Below are positions 1 to 9,785 of a DNA stretch of 64,000 nucleotides, one piece after another; position 1 is the stretch's first letter, and the number at the start of each line of letters is the position of its first letter. The stretch spans positions 124,001 to 188,000 of the forward strand of contig NZ_FZTC01000014.1 in the NCBI RefSeq assembly GCF_900200035.1, read 5' to 3'. A model generated the notes under the pieces. The model worked only from the letters and a program-made list of their open reading frames with translations. It was not told the DNA's origin and ran no database searches. This DNA comes from Klebsiella grimontii (lineage in GTDB: Bacteria > Pseudomonadota > Gammaproteobacteria > Enterobacterales > Enterobacteriaceae). Position numbers and translations under genes: made by a program.

Positions 1-87
1 CCGGTGGCCAATGAGATCCCCCAGGCTCCGGTTATCGCGGCCGTGCAGGCCAATGATGCCAGCTTTGAGAGTGAGGATCTGGCGTGA
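1..87 (+). CDS. yjjU: YjjU C-terminus (patatin-like phospholipase family), partial
   Basis: Only the last 28 codons are inside the window, read in frame from base 1 to the TGA at 85-87. The fragment is too short to identify by itself. The call rests on synteny: yjjU lies directly upstream of yjjV in E. coli and relatives, and here its stop overlaps the yjjV start by 4 bases (GTGA at 84-87), as expected for a translationally coupled pair. YjjU is a patatin-like hydrolase of unknown substrate. No catalytic residue can be seen in this fragment. Confidence 0.7.
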   Translation, partial: PVANEIPQAPVIAAVQANDASFESEDLA

Positions 88-863
88 CCCTGCGATTTAT
101 TGATACCCACTGCCATTTCGATTTCCCCCCGTTCACCGGTGACGAAAGCGCCAGTATTGCCCGGGCGGTGCGGGCTGGCGTGACGCAGATCGTGGTGCCC
201 GCGACGGAAGCGGATAACTTTGACCGCGTGTTAGCGCTGGCAGAGAAGCATAGCGAGCTCTACGCCGCCCTGGGCCTCCACCCGATAGCGATTGAGCGGC
301 ATGGCGCCGACAGCCTTGAACGGCTTGAGCGCTGTCTGGCGAAACGCGATGCTAAGCTGGTCGCGGTCGGGGAGATAGGTCTCGATCTCTATCGCGAAGA
401 TCCGCAGTTTGAGCGCCAGCTTTCTGTATTTGAGGCGCAGCTACGTCTGGCGAAACGCTACGATTTGCCGGCGATCCTCCACTCCAGACGCACTCACGAT
501 AAGCTGGCGATGCTGCTGAAAAAACACGCTTTACCGCGAACCGGCGTGGTCCACGGTTTTGCCGGCAGCCTTCAGCAGGCGGAGCGGTTTGTGCAACTGG
601 GCTATAAGATTGGCGTTGGCGGCACCATTACCTACCCGCGCGCCAGCAAGACCCGCGATGTGATGGCGCAGCTGCCGCTTTCGGCGCTACTGCTGGAGAC
701 CGATGCGCCGGATATGCCGTTGAACGGTTTCCAGGGGCAGCCGAACCGGCCCGAACAGGCGGCTCGCGTCTTCTCCTCCCTATGCGAGCTGCGCCCTGAG
801 CCCGCGGAAGTGATAGCTAATACCCTGATAGATAATACAAAAGAGATTTTTTCCCTTCAGTAA
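84..863 (+). CDS. yjjV: TatD-family metal-dependent hydrolase YjjV
   Basis: 259 aa, full length for YjjV. It is a TIM-barrel amidohydrolase-type metallo-deoxyribonuclease of the TatD family and is expected in the cytoplasm. Metal ligands typical of the family are visible: HCH at 9-11, Glu97 in GEIGLDL, His133, His157 and Asp207 in ETDAPD. The GTG start overlaps the yjjU stop by 4 bases, so the two are probably co-translated. The physiological substrate is not known. The family is close to the DNA-repair and apoptotic nuclease TatD but is annotated only generically. Confidence 0.93.
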   Translation: MTLRFIDTHCHFDFPPFTGDESASIARAVRAGVTQIVVPATEADNFDRVLALAEKHSELYAALGLHPIAIERHGADSLERLERCLAKRDAKLVAVGEIGLDLYREDPQFERQLSVFEAQLRLAKRYDLPAILHSRRTHDKLAMLLKKHALPRTGVVHGFAGSLQQAERFVQLGYKIGVGGTITYPRASKTRDVMAQLPLSALLLETDAPDMPLNGFQGQPNRPEQAARVFSSLCELRPEPAEVIANTLIDNTKEIFSLQ

Positions 864-960
864 CGTCTTACTGAGTGACCTGTGTCTCATTCCTGCCTTT
901 TTATCTCATTGTTTTGCTTAAAATGTGTGAGCTGAAATAAGCGTGATGGTTTCATGCCGT

Positions 961-966
961 TATAAT
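961..966 (+). promoter_or_regulatory. Candidate -10 box (TATAAT) for the CNT permease
   Basis: A perfect TATAAT lies 43 bases before the ATG of the CNT permease. The matching -35 is poor. About 35 bases upstream, at 923-941, a TGTGA half-site suggests weak CRP control, but the second half-site does not match. This is a pattern-based call only. Confidence 0.35.
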
Positions 967-1008
967 CGCGGGGTTTTAGACTGAACTATCAATACACAGG
1001 GACTCTGT

Positions 1009-2286
1009 ATGCAAATTATCATGGGACTTATTGGCATGGTGGTGCTGTTAGCCATCGCTGTGCTCCTCTCCAGTAATCGAAAAGCCATCAATCTGCGCAC
1101 CGTCCTCGGCGCCTGGATTATCCAGGTCGGGATCGGCGCGTTAATTCTTTATGTACCGGCCGGGCGTACGGCGCTGTTGGCCATGTCGAACGGCGTTGCT
1201 AACGTGATTGCCTACGGCAATGAAGGGATCGGCTTTATTTTTGGCGGGCTGGTTTCCGATAAGATGTTTGAAGTCTTCGGCGGCGGCGGGTTTGTTTTTG
1301 CCCTGCGCGTCCTGCCGGTCATCGTCTTCTTCTCATCGCTGATCGCCGTGCTTTATTACCTCGGCATCATGCAGTTTGTTATCCGCATCCTCGGCGGGGC
1401 GCTGCGCGCGGTACTCAAAACCTCGCGCACGGAGTCGCTCTCCGCCACGGCGAACATCTTCGTTGGTCAGACCGAAGCGCCGCTGGTGGTGCGTCCTTAC
1501 ATCGCCACCATGACCCGTTCCGAGCTTTTCGCGGTGATGTGCGGAGGGCTGGCCTCGGTAGCGGGCTCCGTTCTGGCCGGTTACGCTCAGATGGGCGTAC
1601 CGCTGGAATATCTGATCGCCGCTTCGTTTATGGCGGCGCCGGGCGGCCTGCTGTTCGCGAAGATTATCGTGCCGGAGACCGAGCAGCCCCGGGACAACCC
1701 GGCGATGGAAAAAAATGACGCCGATCCGCAGGCGCCGGCGAACGTGCTGGATGCCGCCGCATCCGGCGCGGCTTCCGGGATGCAGCTGGCGCTTAACGTC
1801 GGGGCGATGCTGCTGGCGTTTATCGCGCTGATTGCCCTGGTTAACGGTATTCTTTCCGGCGTGGGCGGCTGGTTTAACCATCCGGACCTGTCGCTGCAAA
1901 TGATCCTTGGCTGGGTTTTCTCGCCGCTGGCGTGGGTGATTGGCGTGCCGTGGAATGAAGCCACCGTTGCCGGTTCGTTTATCGGCCAGAAGCTGATTAT
2001 CAACGAGTTTGTGGCCTACATGAATTTCGGCGAGTATCTGAAAGCCGATACCGAGGTCGCTGCCGCCGGTTTGCAGGTGATTTCAACCCACACCAAGGCC
2101 ATCATCTCCTTTGCCCTGTGCGGTTTTGCCAACCTGTCGTCCATTGCCATCCTGATTGGCGGACTGGGCGGCATGGCGCCTAATCGCCGCCAGGAAATTG
2201 CCCAACTGGGCATGCGGGCCGTGGCGGCGGGAACGCTGTCTAACCTGATGAGCGCCACGATAGCGGGCGTATTCCTCGCGCTATAA
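1009..2286 (+). CDS. CNT-family (NupC/NupX-like) nucleoside permease
   Basis: 425 aa, very hydrophobic, with about ten membrane segments. It belongs to the concentrative nucleoside transporter family, which imports nucleosides with H+ or Na+. Family hallmarks are GQTEAPLV at 153-160 and [11 protein letters not shown] near 368-378; both regions line the nucleoside site in known CNT structures. It resembles E. coli NupX/NupC but is a distinct paralogue not present at this place in E. coli K-12. Its position directly before deoCABD suggests that it feeds nucleosides to deoxyribose and purine nucleoside breakdown. ATG start with CAGGGACT upstream. Substrate range cannot be told from the sequence. 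Confidence 0.9.
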   Translation: MQIIMGLIGMVVLLAIAVLLSSNRKAINLRTVLGAWIIQVGIGALILYVPAGRTALLAMSNGVANVIAYGNEGIGFIFGGLVSDKMFEVFGGGGFVFALRVLPVIVFFSSLIAVLYYLGIMQFVIRILGGALRAVLKTSRTESLSATANIFVGQTEAPLVVRPYIATMTRSELFAVMCGGLASVAGSVLAGYAQMGVPLEYLIAASFMAAPGGLLFAKIIVPETEQPRDNPAMEKNDADPQAPANVLDAAASGAASGMQLALNVGAMLLAFIALIALVNGILSGVGGWFNHPDLSLQMILGWVFSPLAWVIGVPWNEATVAGSFIGQKLIINEFVAYMNFGEYLKADTEVAAAGLQVISTHTKAIISFALCGFANLSSIAILIGGLGGMAPNRRQEIAQLGMRAVAAGTLSNLMSATIAGVFLAL

Positions 2287-2303
2287 CGCCGTCTTGCACG
2301 CCA

Positions 2304-2335
2304 AGAACCCCGCGGCATTGCCGCCGTGGGGTTCT
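2304..2335 (+). terminator. Hairpin after the CNT permease
   Basis: A 13-bp inverted repeat (left arm AGAACCCCGCGGC, one G-T pair) with a 6-base loop lies 18 bases after the permease stop. The U-tract is weak (CACTTC). It probably separates the permease transcript from the deo promoters. Confidence 0.6.
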
Positions 2336-2455
2336 CACTTCTGAGTGTTAAAATTCTATCATTTTATAATTCTCTATTTATCAACCACTCATGATGTATC
2401 TGGCATTTTTTCGCACAAAATGTCGGTGCCGGTGTCGAGGCTTGTTGCGAGGTTA

Positions 2456-2471
2456 TGTTATAATAATAACA
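2456..2471 (+). promoter_or_regulatory. deoP1 DeoR operator overlapping the -10 box
   Basis: TGTTATAATAATAACA is a near-perfect palindrome of the DeoR operator type. The -10 hexamer TATAAT (2459-2464) sits inside it, so bound DeoR would block RNA polymerase directly. A second operator of the same type lies at 2633-2648, consistent with the looping repression known for the E. coli deo operon. Confidence 0.85.
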
Positions 2472-2543
2472 TTGATTCGCAGTGGCGATTCCTGATTATG
2501 CTTATAGAGAGTCTGGCAGTGGAAGCGCACGGATTAGGCTTTA

Positions 2544-2565
2544 TTTTGTGATTTTTATCACTATA
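2544..2565 (+). promoter_or_regulatory. CRP site 2 of deoP2
   Basis: TGTGA-N6-TCACT, close to the CRP consensus. Its centre is 53 bp upstream of the centre of the second CRP site. This equals the spacing of the -93 and -40 CRP sites of E. coli deoP2, between which CytR binds. Confidence 0.8.
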
Positions 2566-2596
2566 CAGTAATGCAAATTAGCAATTAGTTTTCATT

Positions 2597-2618
2597 AACT
2601 GTGATGTGTATCGAAGTG
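2597..2618 (+). promoter_or_regulatory. CRP site 1 of deoP2 (about -40)
   Basis: TGTGA-TGTGTA-TCGAA is a good left half and a degenerate right half, just as in E. coli deoP2. It lies immediately upstream of the operator and -10 region of P2. CytR, which needs flanking CRP, would bind between this and the site at 2544-2565. Confidence 0.8.
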
Positions 2619-2632
2619 TAGCGGCGAGGGAA

Positions 2633-2648
2633 TGTTACAATAGTAACA
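2633..2648 (+). promoter_or_regulatory. deoP2 DeoR operator overlapping the -10 box
   Basis: TGTTACAATAGTAACA is a 16-bp palindrome containing the -10 TACAAT. The E. coli equivalent differs at two symmetric positions, so the palindrome has been kept by compensating changes. It lies 52 bases before the deoC start. Confidence 0.85.
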
Positions 2649-2700
2649 GACTCGCAAGGTGAACAAACTTTAAAACGGCACTACGCCGTCGGAGTATGAA

Positions 2701-3480
2701 ATGACTGATTTAACGGCAAGCAGCCTGCGCGCGTTGAAACTGATGGACCTGACCACCCTGAACGATGATGACACCAATGAAAAAGTGATCGCGCTGTGTC
2801 ACCAGGCCAAAACACCGGTAGGTAATACTGCCGCAGTGTGCATCTACCCGCGCTTTATCCCGATCGCGCGTAAAACGCTGAACGAGCAGGGTACCCCGGA
2901 TATTCGCATCGCGACGGTGACTAACTTCCCGCACGGTAACGATGATATTGATATCGCGCTGGCGGAAACCCGCGCGGCGATCGCTTACGGCGCTGACGAA
3001 GTTGACGTCGTGTTCCCTTACCGCGCGCTGATTGCCGGCAACGAACAGGTCGGTTTTGACCTGGTGAAAGCCTGTAAAGAAGCCTGCGCGGCAGCAAACG
3101 TGCTGCTGAAAGTGATTATCGAAACCGGCGAACTGAAAGAAGATGCGCTGATTCGTAAAGCGTCTGAAATCGCCATCAAAGCCGGCGCCGACTTCATCAA
3201 AACCTCTACCGGTAAAGTTCCGGTGAACGCGACCCCGGAAAGCGCGCGCATCATGCTGGAGGTCATCCGCGATATGGGCGTTCAGCAGAGCGTCGGCTTC
3301 AAGCCGGCAGGCGGCGTGCGTAGCGCAGAAGACGCGCAAAAATTCCTCGCGATTGCCGATGAGCTGTTCGGTGCCGACTGGGCGGACTCTCGCCACTACC
3401 GTTTTGGCGCCTCCAGCCTGCTGGCAAGCCTGCTGAAAGCGCTGGGTCACGGCGATGGTAAGAGCGCCAGCAGCTACTAA
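2701..3480 (+). CDS. deoC: Deoxyribose-phosphate aldolase
   Basis: 259 aa, same length as E. coli DeoC. This class I aldolase cleaves 2-deoxyribose-5-phosphate into glyceraldehyde-3-phosphate and acetaldehyde in the cytoplasm. The Schiff-base lysine is Lys167 in FIKTSTGK; the other active-site residues are Lys201 in GFKPAGG and Asp102. First gene of deoCABD, preceded by the doubly controlled P1/P2 region at 2456-2648. Start ATG at 2701 follows a CGGAGTATGAA ribosome site. Confidence 0.98.
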   Translation: MTDLTASSLRALKLMDLTTLNDDDTNEKVIALCHQAKTPVGNTAAVCIYPRFIPIARKTLNEQGTPDIRIATVTNFPHGNDDIDIALAETRAAIAYGADEVDVVFPYRALIAGNEQVGFDLVKACKEACAAANVLLKVIIETGELKEDALIRKASEIAIKAGADFIKTSTGKVPVNATPESARIMLEVIRDMGVQQSVGFKPAGGVRSAEDAQKFLAIADELFGADWADSRHYRFGASSLLASLLKALGHGDGKSASSY

Positions 3481-3500
3481 AACGTAATTTGCCGACCTCA

Positions 3501-3521
3501 AGGCCGGATGTTGTCCGGCCT
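3501..3521 (+). repeat. Hairpin between deoC and deoA
   Basis: AGGCCGGA-tgttg-TCCGGCCT, a perfect 8-bp stem with a 5-base loop in the 77-base deoC-deoA gap. No U-tract follows, so it more likely stabilises or tunes the message than terminates it. Confidence 0.6.
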
Positions 3522-3557
3522 GCGGTTGGTCTTTGACTCTTTCCCCGGGAGGTTATC

Positions 3558-4880
3558 TTGTTTCTCGCACAAGAAATTATTCGTAAAAAACGTGATGGTC
3601 ATGCGCTGAGTGATGAAGAAATTCGCTTCTTCATCAACGGCATCCGCGACAACACCGTCTCAGAAGGGCAGATCGCCGCGCTGGCGATGACCATTTTTTT
3701 CCACGATATGTCTATGCCGGAACGCGTTTCGCTGACCATGGCGATGCGGGATTCAGGAACCGTTCTGGACTGGAAGCATCTTAACCTTAATGGCCCAATC
3801 GTCGATAAACACTCCACCGGGGGCGTGGGCGATGTGACTTCGCTGATGCTGGGGCCAATGGTCGCGGCCTGCGGCGGCTATGTGCCGATGATCTCCGGGC
3901 GCGGCCTCGGGCACACCGGCGGTACGCTCGATAAGCTGGAGGCGATTCCAGGGTTCGATATCTTCCCGGACGATAGCCGCTTCCGGGAAATCATTAAAGA
4001 TGTCGGCGTCGCGATTATCGGGCAGACCAGCTCTCTGGCGCCGGCGGACAAACGTTTTTACGCGACGCGCGATATCACCGCGACGGTGGACTCTATCCCG
4101 CTGATTACCGCCTCGATTCTGGCCAAGAAGCTGGCGGAAGGACTGGACGCGCTGGTGATGGATGTCAAAGTCGGCAGCGGCGCCTTTATGCCTACTTATG
4201 AGCTTTCCGCCGCGCTGGCTGAAGCGATCGTTGGGGTATCCAACGGCGCCGGCGTGCGAACGACCGCGCTGTTAACCGATATGAATCAGGTACTGGCTTC
4301 CAGCGCCGGTAATGCGGTGGAAGTGCGTGAAGCCGTGCAGTTCCTCACCGGCGAGTACCGCAATCCGCGGCTGCTTGAGGTGACGATGGCGCTATGCGTC
4401 GAGATGCTGATTTCCGGCAAACTGGCGGAGAACGACGCCGACGCGCGGGCGAAGCTGCAGGCGGTGCTGGATAACGGTAAAGCCGCCGACGTCTTCGGCC
4501 GGATGGTGGCGGCGCAAAAAGGGCCGAACGACTTCGTGGAAAACTACGATAAATATCTGCCGGCCGCGATGCTGAGCAAAGCGGTCTACGCCGAAGGCGA
4601 AGGGTTTGTCGCAGAAATGGACACCCGTGCGTTGGGCATGGCGGTGGTGTCGATGGGCGGCGGTCGCCGTCAGGCCTCGGATCTGATTGATTACAGCGTC
4701 GGTTTCACCGATATGGTTCGCCTCGGCGCGCGTATCGACGCGCAGCAGCCGCTGGCGGTTATCCATGCAAAAGATGAAAACAGCTGGCAGGAAGCGGCCA
4801 GGGCCGTTAAAGCCGCCATAAAACTTGGCGCTAAAGCGCCTGAAATGACGCCGACGGTCTATCGTCGTATCACCGAATAG
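3558..4880 (+). CDS. deoA: Thymidine phosphorylase
   Basis: 440 aa, full length. It converts thymidine or deoxyuridine plus phosphate to the base and 2-deoxyribose-1-phosphate. The glycosyltransferase family 3 signature is present: KHSTGGVGD at 84-92 binds phosphate, and [16 protein letters not shown] follows. The start is TTG at 3558 after GGGAGG; E. coli deoA is also read from an unusual codon, and no in-frame ATG would keep the conserved N-terminus. Second gene of the deo operon, acting just before deoB. Confidence 0.97.
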   Translation: MFLAQEIIRKKRDGHALSDEEIRFFINGIRDNTVSEGQIAALAMTIFFHDMSMPERVSLTMAMRDSGTVLDWKHLNLNGPIVDKHSTGGVGDVTSLMLGPMVAACGGYVPMISGRGLGHTGGTLDKLEAIPGFDIFPDDSRFREIIKDVGVAIIGQTSSLAPADKRFYATRDITATVDSIPLITASILAKKLAEGLDALVMDVKVGSGAFMPTYELSAALAEAIVGVSNGAGVRTTALLTDMNQVLASSAGNAVEVREAVQFLTGEYRNPRLLEVTMALCVEMLISGKLAENDADARAKLQAVLDNGKAADVFGRMVAAQKGPNDFVENYDKYLPAAMLSKAVYAEGEGFVAEMDTRALGMAVVSMGGGRRQASDLIDYSVGFTDMVRLGARIDAQQPLAVIHAKDENSWQEAARAVKAAIKLGAKAPEMTPTVYRRITE

Positions 4881-4896
4881 TTATATACTGATCTGA

Positions 4897-6156
<1,260 letters not shown>

Positions 6157-6162
6157 TTATTT

Positions 6163-6194
6163 GCCCGGCGAGCTTCGTTCGCCGGGCCTTTTTT
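6163..6194 (+). terminator. Terminator-like hairpin between deoB and deoD
   Basis: GCCCGGCGA...TCGCCGGGC is a perfect 9-bp stem followed by CCTTTTTT. It has the full form of an intrinsic terminator although it lies inside the deo operon, so it probably reduces read-through into deoD or marks the end of a shorter deoCAB message. Confidence 0.7.
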
Positions 6195-6198
6195 GTCG

Positions 6199-6226
6199 GC
6201 CTGATAAGGCGCTGCCGCCATCAGGC
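6199..6226 (+). repeat. REP/PU-like palindromic element
   Basis: GCCTGAT...ATCAGGC with a GC-rich core lies right after the deoB hairpin and has the form of the enterobacterial repetitive extragenic palindromes. Such elements often protect upstream mRNA or end transcripts. Called from the pattern alone. Confidence 0.6.
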
Positions 6227-6250
6227 AACAACATTCAGAAGGATTTAACG

Positions 6251-6973
6251 ATGGCTACTCCACACATTAACGCAGAAATGGGCGATTTCGCTGACGTTGT
6301 GCTGATGCCGGGCGACCCGCTGCGCGCGAAGCACATTGCAGAAACGTTCCTTGAAGACGTCCGCGAAGTGAACAACGTGCGCGGTATGCTGGGCTTCACC
6401 GGCACCTACAAAGGCCGCAAAATTTCCGTTATGGGCCACGGTATGGGGATCCCGTCCTGCTCCATTTACGCAAAAGAGCTGATCACCGACTTCGGCGTCA
6501 AAAAAATCATTCGCGTAGGCTCCTGCGGCGCGGTGCGTATGGACGTTAAGCTGCGCGACGTGGTTATCGGCATGGGTGCCTGCACCGACTCTAAAGTTAA
6601 CCGTATGCGTTTTAAAGACCACGACTTTGCGGCGATTGCCGACTTTGGCATGGTGCGTAACGCGGTTGACGCGGCAAAAGCGCTGGGCGTTGACGCTCGC
6701 GTGGGCAACATTTTCTCCGCCGACCTGTTCTATGCGCCGGACGGCGGCGAGATGTTCGACGTGATGGAAAAATACGGTATCCTGGGCGTGGAAATGGAAG
6801 CGGCCGGTATCTACGGCGTCGCGGCGGAGTTTGGCGCTAAAGCGCTGACCATCTGCACGGTCTCCGACCATATCCGTACCCACGAGCAGACCAGTTCCGC
6901 TGAACGTCAGACGACCTTCAACGACATGATTAAAATCGCGCTGGAATCCGTTCTGCTGGGCGATAAAGAGTAA
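6251..6973 (+). CDS. deoD: Purine nucleoside phosphorylase, DeoD type
   Basis: 240 aa. It splits purine (deoxy)nucleosides with phosphate into base plus (deoxy)ribose-1-phosphate and is hexameric in E. coli. Visible features are the N-terminal MPGDPLRAK phosphate-site motif, VGSCGA at 89-94, the sugar-binding VEMEAAG at 180-186, and the catalytic Asp206 in TVSDH. The start at 6251 (after AAGGATTTAACG) is chosen over a longer open frame reaching back into deoB because it matches the E. coli N-terminus [13 protein letters not shown]. Last gene of the deo operon. Confidence 0.97.
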   Translation: MATPHINAEMGDFADVVLMPGDPLRAKHIAETFLEDVREVNNVRGMLGFTGTYKGRKISVMGHGMGIPSCSIYAKELITDFGVKKIIRVGSCGAVRMDVKLRDVVIGMGACTDSKVNRMRFKDHDFAAIADFGMVRNAVDAAKALGVDARVGNIFSADLFYAPDGGEMFDVMEKYGILGVEMEAAGIYGVAAEFGAKALTICTVSDHIRTHEQTSSAERQTTFNDMIKIALESVLLGDKE

Positions 6974-6985
6974 TCATCTCTTCCT

Positions 6986-7006
6986 CCCTCTCCCTATGGG
7001 AGAGGG
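6986..7006 (+). repeat. Intergenic inverted repeat (CCCTCTCCC type)
   Basis: CCCTCTCCC-tat-GGGAGAGGG, a perfect 9-bp inverted repeat, followed by GCCGGGATGAGGG. This matches the widespread enterobacterial intergenic repeat known in E. coli as box C. A related shorter copy (CTCTCCCGGCGGGAGAG) sits near 12461-12477. It lies between the convergent deoD and lplA genes. Confidence 0.6.
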
Positions 7007-7031
7007 CCGGGATGAGGGTACCAGGCCGTAG

Positions 7032-8048
7032 CTAGCGTACGGCCTGTGCAATCCACGCTGACAACTCCCGCAGCTCATTTTCCTGCTCCGGGAAATCCCC
7101 AATCAACGCGTCACACTCCTGCTGCAGCATATCCGCGCGGTACAGGCAACCCTGCAATCTGGCGGCCAGCGCCTCCAGCGGCGCCGGGTTAAGGCTGTCG
7201 GTAAAGACCTGCGTGCGCGTGATATGGCCTTTCTCGACGTCGCAATGGAGCTCTACGCCGCCCCAGGTAAAACGCTCATCCAGCAGATGGCTGAAGGCGG
7301 GCGCCTGGCCAAAGTTCCACTCCCAGCTGCTCTGGCGCGCAAAGGTCGCGGCAAAATTCGGCAGGTCCGGCATGTTCTCCGGCGAGATCACTTCAGCTGC
7401 GACGCGTTCGCCGTAATGGGCGAAGAATGCCTCCTGAATCGCCTCGCAGACCTGCTGATGGGTAATCTCCGGCAGCAGCTCGACCAGATTGGCTACCCGT
7501 CCGCGTACGGAGGTAATGCCTTTGGCCTGCAGCTTCTTCTTATCAGGATTGAGGTAGTTGGCCAGACGGCTTAAATCGGCGTTCAGCAGCAGCGTACCGT
7601 GATGAAAGCCGCGATCCATCGTTTCGCGATAGGCGGAGCCGGAGACCTTGCGGTCGCCCTCAGTGGTTTTCACCACCAGATCGTTGCGGCCCGAGGCTTC
7701 CGCCTCGACGCCCAGCGCATTCAGCGCTGACAGGACGATATTCGTGGAAACGGTTTTATCGTACTCCGGTTTGCCGGCCATAAAGGTAAAGCAGGTATTG
7801 CCCAGATCGTGGAATACCGCGCCGCCGCCGCTGCTGCGACGCGCCAGGCGCACGTTATCTTCTTCCATGCGTCGGGTATTACACTCTTTCCACGGGTTTT
7901 GCGCCCGGCCAATGACCACCGTATCGGCATTGCGCCACAGAAACAGTACCCGCTGGGTGGCGGGCATCTGGCGAAAAATAGACTCCTCAACCGCCAGGTT
8001 GAACCAGGGATCGTAAGAGTCGGAGAGCAGCAGGCGCAACGTGGACAT
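7032..8048 (-). CDS. lplA: Lipoate-protein ligase A
   Basis: 338 aa. It activates free lipoate with ATP and attaches it to the lipoyl domains of 2-oxoacid dehydrogenases and the glycine cleavage H protein. The lipoate/biotin ligase motif [15 protein letters not shown] is at about 70-84, with the conserved KVSGSAYRE further on. The start at 8048 follows AAGGAAATCGCT and gives the E. coli N-terminus MSTLRLLL; a 12-codon longer frame lacks a good ribosome site. It is downstream of ytjB with a 10-base gap, so both are probably on one transcript. Confidence 0.97.
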   Translation of the reverse strand: MSTLRLLLSDSYDPWFNLAVEESIFRQMPATQRVLFLWRNADTVVIGRAQNPWKECNTRRMEEDNVRLARRSSGGGAVFHDLGNTCFTFMAGKPEYDKTVSTNIVLSALNALGVEAEASGRNDLVVKTTEGDRKVSGSAYRETMDRGFHHGTLLLNADLSRLANYLNPDKKKLQAKGITSVRGRVANLVELLPEITHQQVCEAIQEAFFAHYGERVAAEVISPENMPDLPNFAATFARQSSWEWNFGQAPAFSHLLDERFTWGGVELHCDVEKGHITRTQVFTDSLNPAPLEALAARLQGCLYRADMLQQECDALIGDFPEQENELRELSAWIAQAVR

Positions 8049-8058
8049 AGCGATTTCC

Positions 8059-8700
8059 TTATTCTGATTCATCTTTATCTTCATCCTGCACCGGCTTATT
8101 GGCGGTGAGCAGGAAAGGCGATTGCTGCCAGCGGGTACGTTTCCCCTGCAGCAGGGTGCGCGTCAGGACGACGCCGATGGCCAACGATAGCAGCAGCATC
8201 AGGCGCAGGATATTGGTGGTATTATCGACCTGCTGCGCTTCGGTGGCTAAGGTATGGGTATCCAGCGTCAGGCGCAGGTAGCCGAGCGGGCCGTTTTTTC
8301 CCTGGATAGGCTCGACAATTTGCTGGTTGAAGTAACCGCCCGCTTTTTTACCGTCCAGCGCCAGCCGATCGCGTACCTCGACGCTTTCGCCTGAACGCGC
8401 CACCAGGTCGCCCTGCTCGTCATAAACGCCGGCGTCGAGGATGCGACTTTTGTGGGTAAGCTGTTCCAGCAGCTGGCTAATCCGCTTTTCATCGGGCGTT
8501 TCGCTACGCAACAGCGGCGCCAGGTTTAGCGTGACCTGCTGGGCGAGCGTGCGTGCCAGTTCTTCCAGCTGCGGATTGCGCTGCTTCTGACTGTTCTGGC
8601 TGAACCAGGAGGCCCCCTGCATCAGGGCGACAAGGAGTGCGAGACAGATCAGAACAATTACCGCGCGATGCAGTCGGAATTTAAGTTTTGCGCGTACCAT
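8059..8700 (-). CDS. ytjB: YtjB (Smp) membrane protein
   Basis: 213 aa. A transmembrane helix near 13-30 and another near 162-182 frame a periplasmic domain with the motif [20 protein letters not shown]. This is the form of a membrane sensor-like protein without an output domain. It is the Smp/YtjB family and its function is unknown. It is divergent from serB (gap 8701-8804) and followed closely by lplA. The order serB/ytjB/lplA is conserved in enterobacteria. Confidence 0.93.
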   Translation of the reverse strand: MVRAKLKFRLHRAVIVLICLALLVALMQGASWFSQNSQKQRNPQLEELARTLAQQVTLNLAPLLRSETPDEKRISQLLEQLTHKSRILDAGVYDEQGDLVARSGESVEVRDRLALDGKKAGGYFNQQIVEPIQGKNGPLGYLRLTLDTHTLATEAQQVDNTTNILRLMLLLSLAIGVVLTRTLLQGKRTRWQQSPFLLTANKPVQDEDKDESE

Positions 8701-8804
8701 ATTCCACCTTTGAAAATTTGCAGCTTAATGTTGCCAGAAGCGCTGGTTACAAGGTAGCCTCATGCGTTATTTTCCTCGCCTGAATGAAGTTATGTGGAGC
8801 CGTG

Positions 8805-9776
8805 ATGCCAAACAGTTTGACCTGGTGCGACCTGCCTGAAGATGTTTCCCTGTGGCCTGGATTGCCGCTTTCCCTGAGCGGTGATGAGGTCATGCCGTTG
8901 GATTATCATGCCGGACGCAGCGGTTGGCTGCTGTATGGTCGCGGTCTTAACAAGCATCGTCTGACCGAGTGGCAGCGCGAGCTGGGCGCGGCGCTGGTTA
9001 TCGTCGCCTCCTGGGCGGTTGACGACTATCAGGTGATGCGGCTGGCGGGCTCCCTTACGCTTCGTGCCACCCGTCTGGCCCATGAGGCCGGGTTTGACGT
9101 GGCGCCGCTGGGTAAAATCCCGCATTTACGTACGCCGGGCTTACTGGTCATGGATATGGACTCGACGGCGATTCAGATTGAGTGCATCGATGAAATCGCC
9201 AAACTGGCCGGGACCGGCGAGCTGGTCTCGGAAGTGACCGAGCGCGCGATGCGCGGCGAACTTGATTTCACCGCCAGCCTGCGCCAGCGCGTGGCGACCC
9301 TGAAAGATGCCGATGCCAGCATTCTGCTGCAGGTGCGCGAATCGCTGCCGCTGATGCCGGGCCTGACCCAGTTGGTGCTGAAGCTGGAGACGCTTGGCTG
9401 GAAGGTGGCGATCGCCTCCGGCGGCTTCACCTTCTTTGCCGAGTATCTGCGCGACAAGCTGCATCTCGACGCGGTGTTCGCCAACGAACTGGAGATCAGG
9501 GACGGTAAGCTGACCGGCAACGTCATCGGCGATATCGTCGATGCGAAATATAAAGCCAATACGCTGCGTAAACTGGCGGAAAAGTATGAGATCCCGCCGG
9601 CGCAAACCGTCGCCATTGGCGATGGCGCAAACGATCTGCCGATGATTAAAGCGGCAGGGCTCGGCATTGCCTATCATGCAAAGCCAAAAGTTAATGAACT
9701 GGCGGAGGTGACAATCCGCCACGCTGACCTGATGGGGGTATTCTGTATTCTCTCCGGCAGCATGAATCAAAAGTAA
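8805..9776 (+). CDS. serB: Phosphoserine phosphatase
   Basis: 323 aa. Last step of serine synthesis, phosphoserine to serine. It is a HAD-superfamily hydrolase: motif I MDMDSTAIQ at 116-124 (nucleophile Asp117, acid/base Asp119), motif II SGGF near 209, motif III/IV GDGANDLPM near 275. The start at 8805 follows TGTGGAGCC and gives the E. coli-like N-terminus MPNSLTWCDLPED; a seven-codon longer frame is less likely. It is followed by radA after 9 bases and probably forms a serB-radA-nadR operon. Confidence 0.97.
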   Translation: MPNSLTWCDLPEDVSLWPGLPLSLSGDEVMPLDYHAGRSGWLLYGRGLNKHRLTEWQRELGAALVIVASWAVDDYQVMRLAGSLTLRATRLAHEAGFDVAPLGKIPHLRTPGLLVMDMDSTAIQIECIDEIAKLAGTGELVSEVTERAMRGELDFTASLRQRVATLKDADASILLQVRESLPLMPGLTQLVLKLETLGWKVAIASGGFTFFAEYLRDKLHLDAVFANELEIRDGKLTGNVIGDIVDAKYKANTLRKLAEKYEIPPAQTVAIGDGANDLPMIKAAGLGIAYHAKPKVNELAEVTIRHADLMGVFCILSGSMNQK

Positions 9777-9785
9777 GAGGTTAAC

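Noticed and set aside
2345..2551. 68-codon frame upstream of deoC
   Set aside because: Lies across the deo promoter and DeoR operator; low-complexity translation without a ribosome site.
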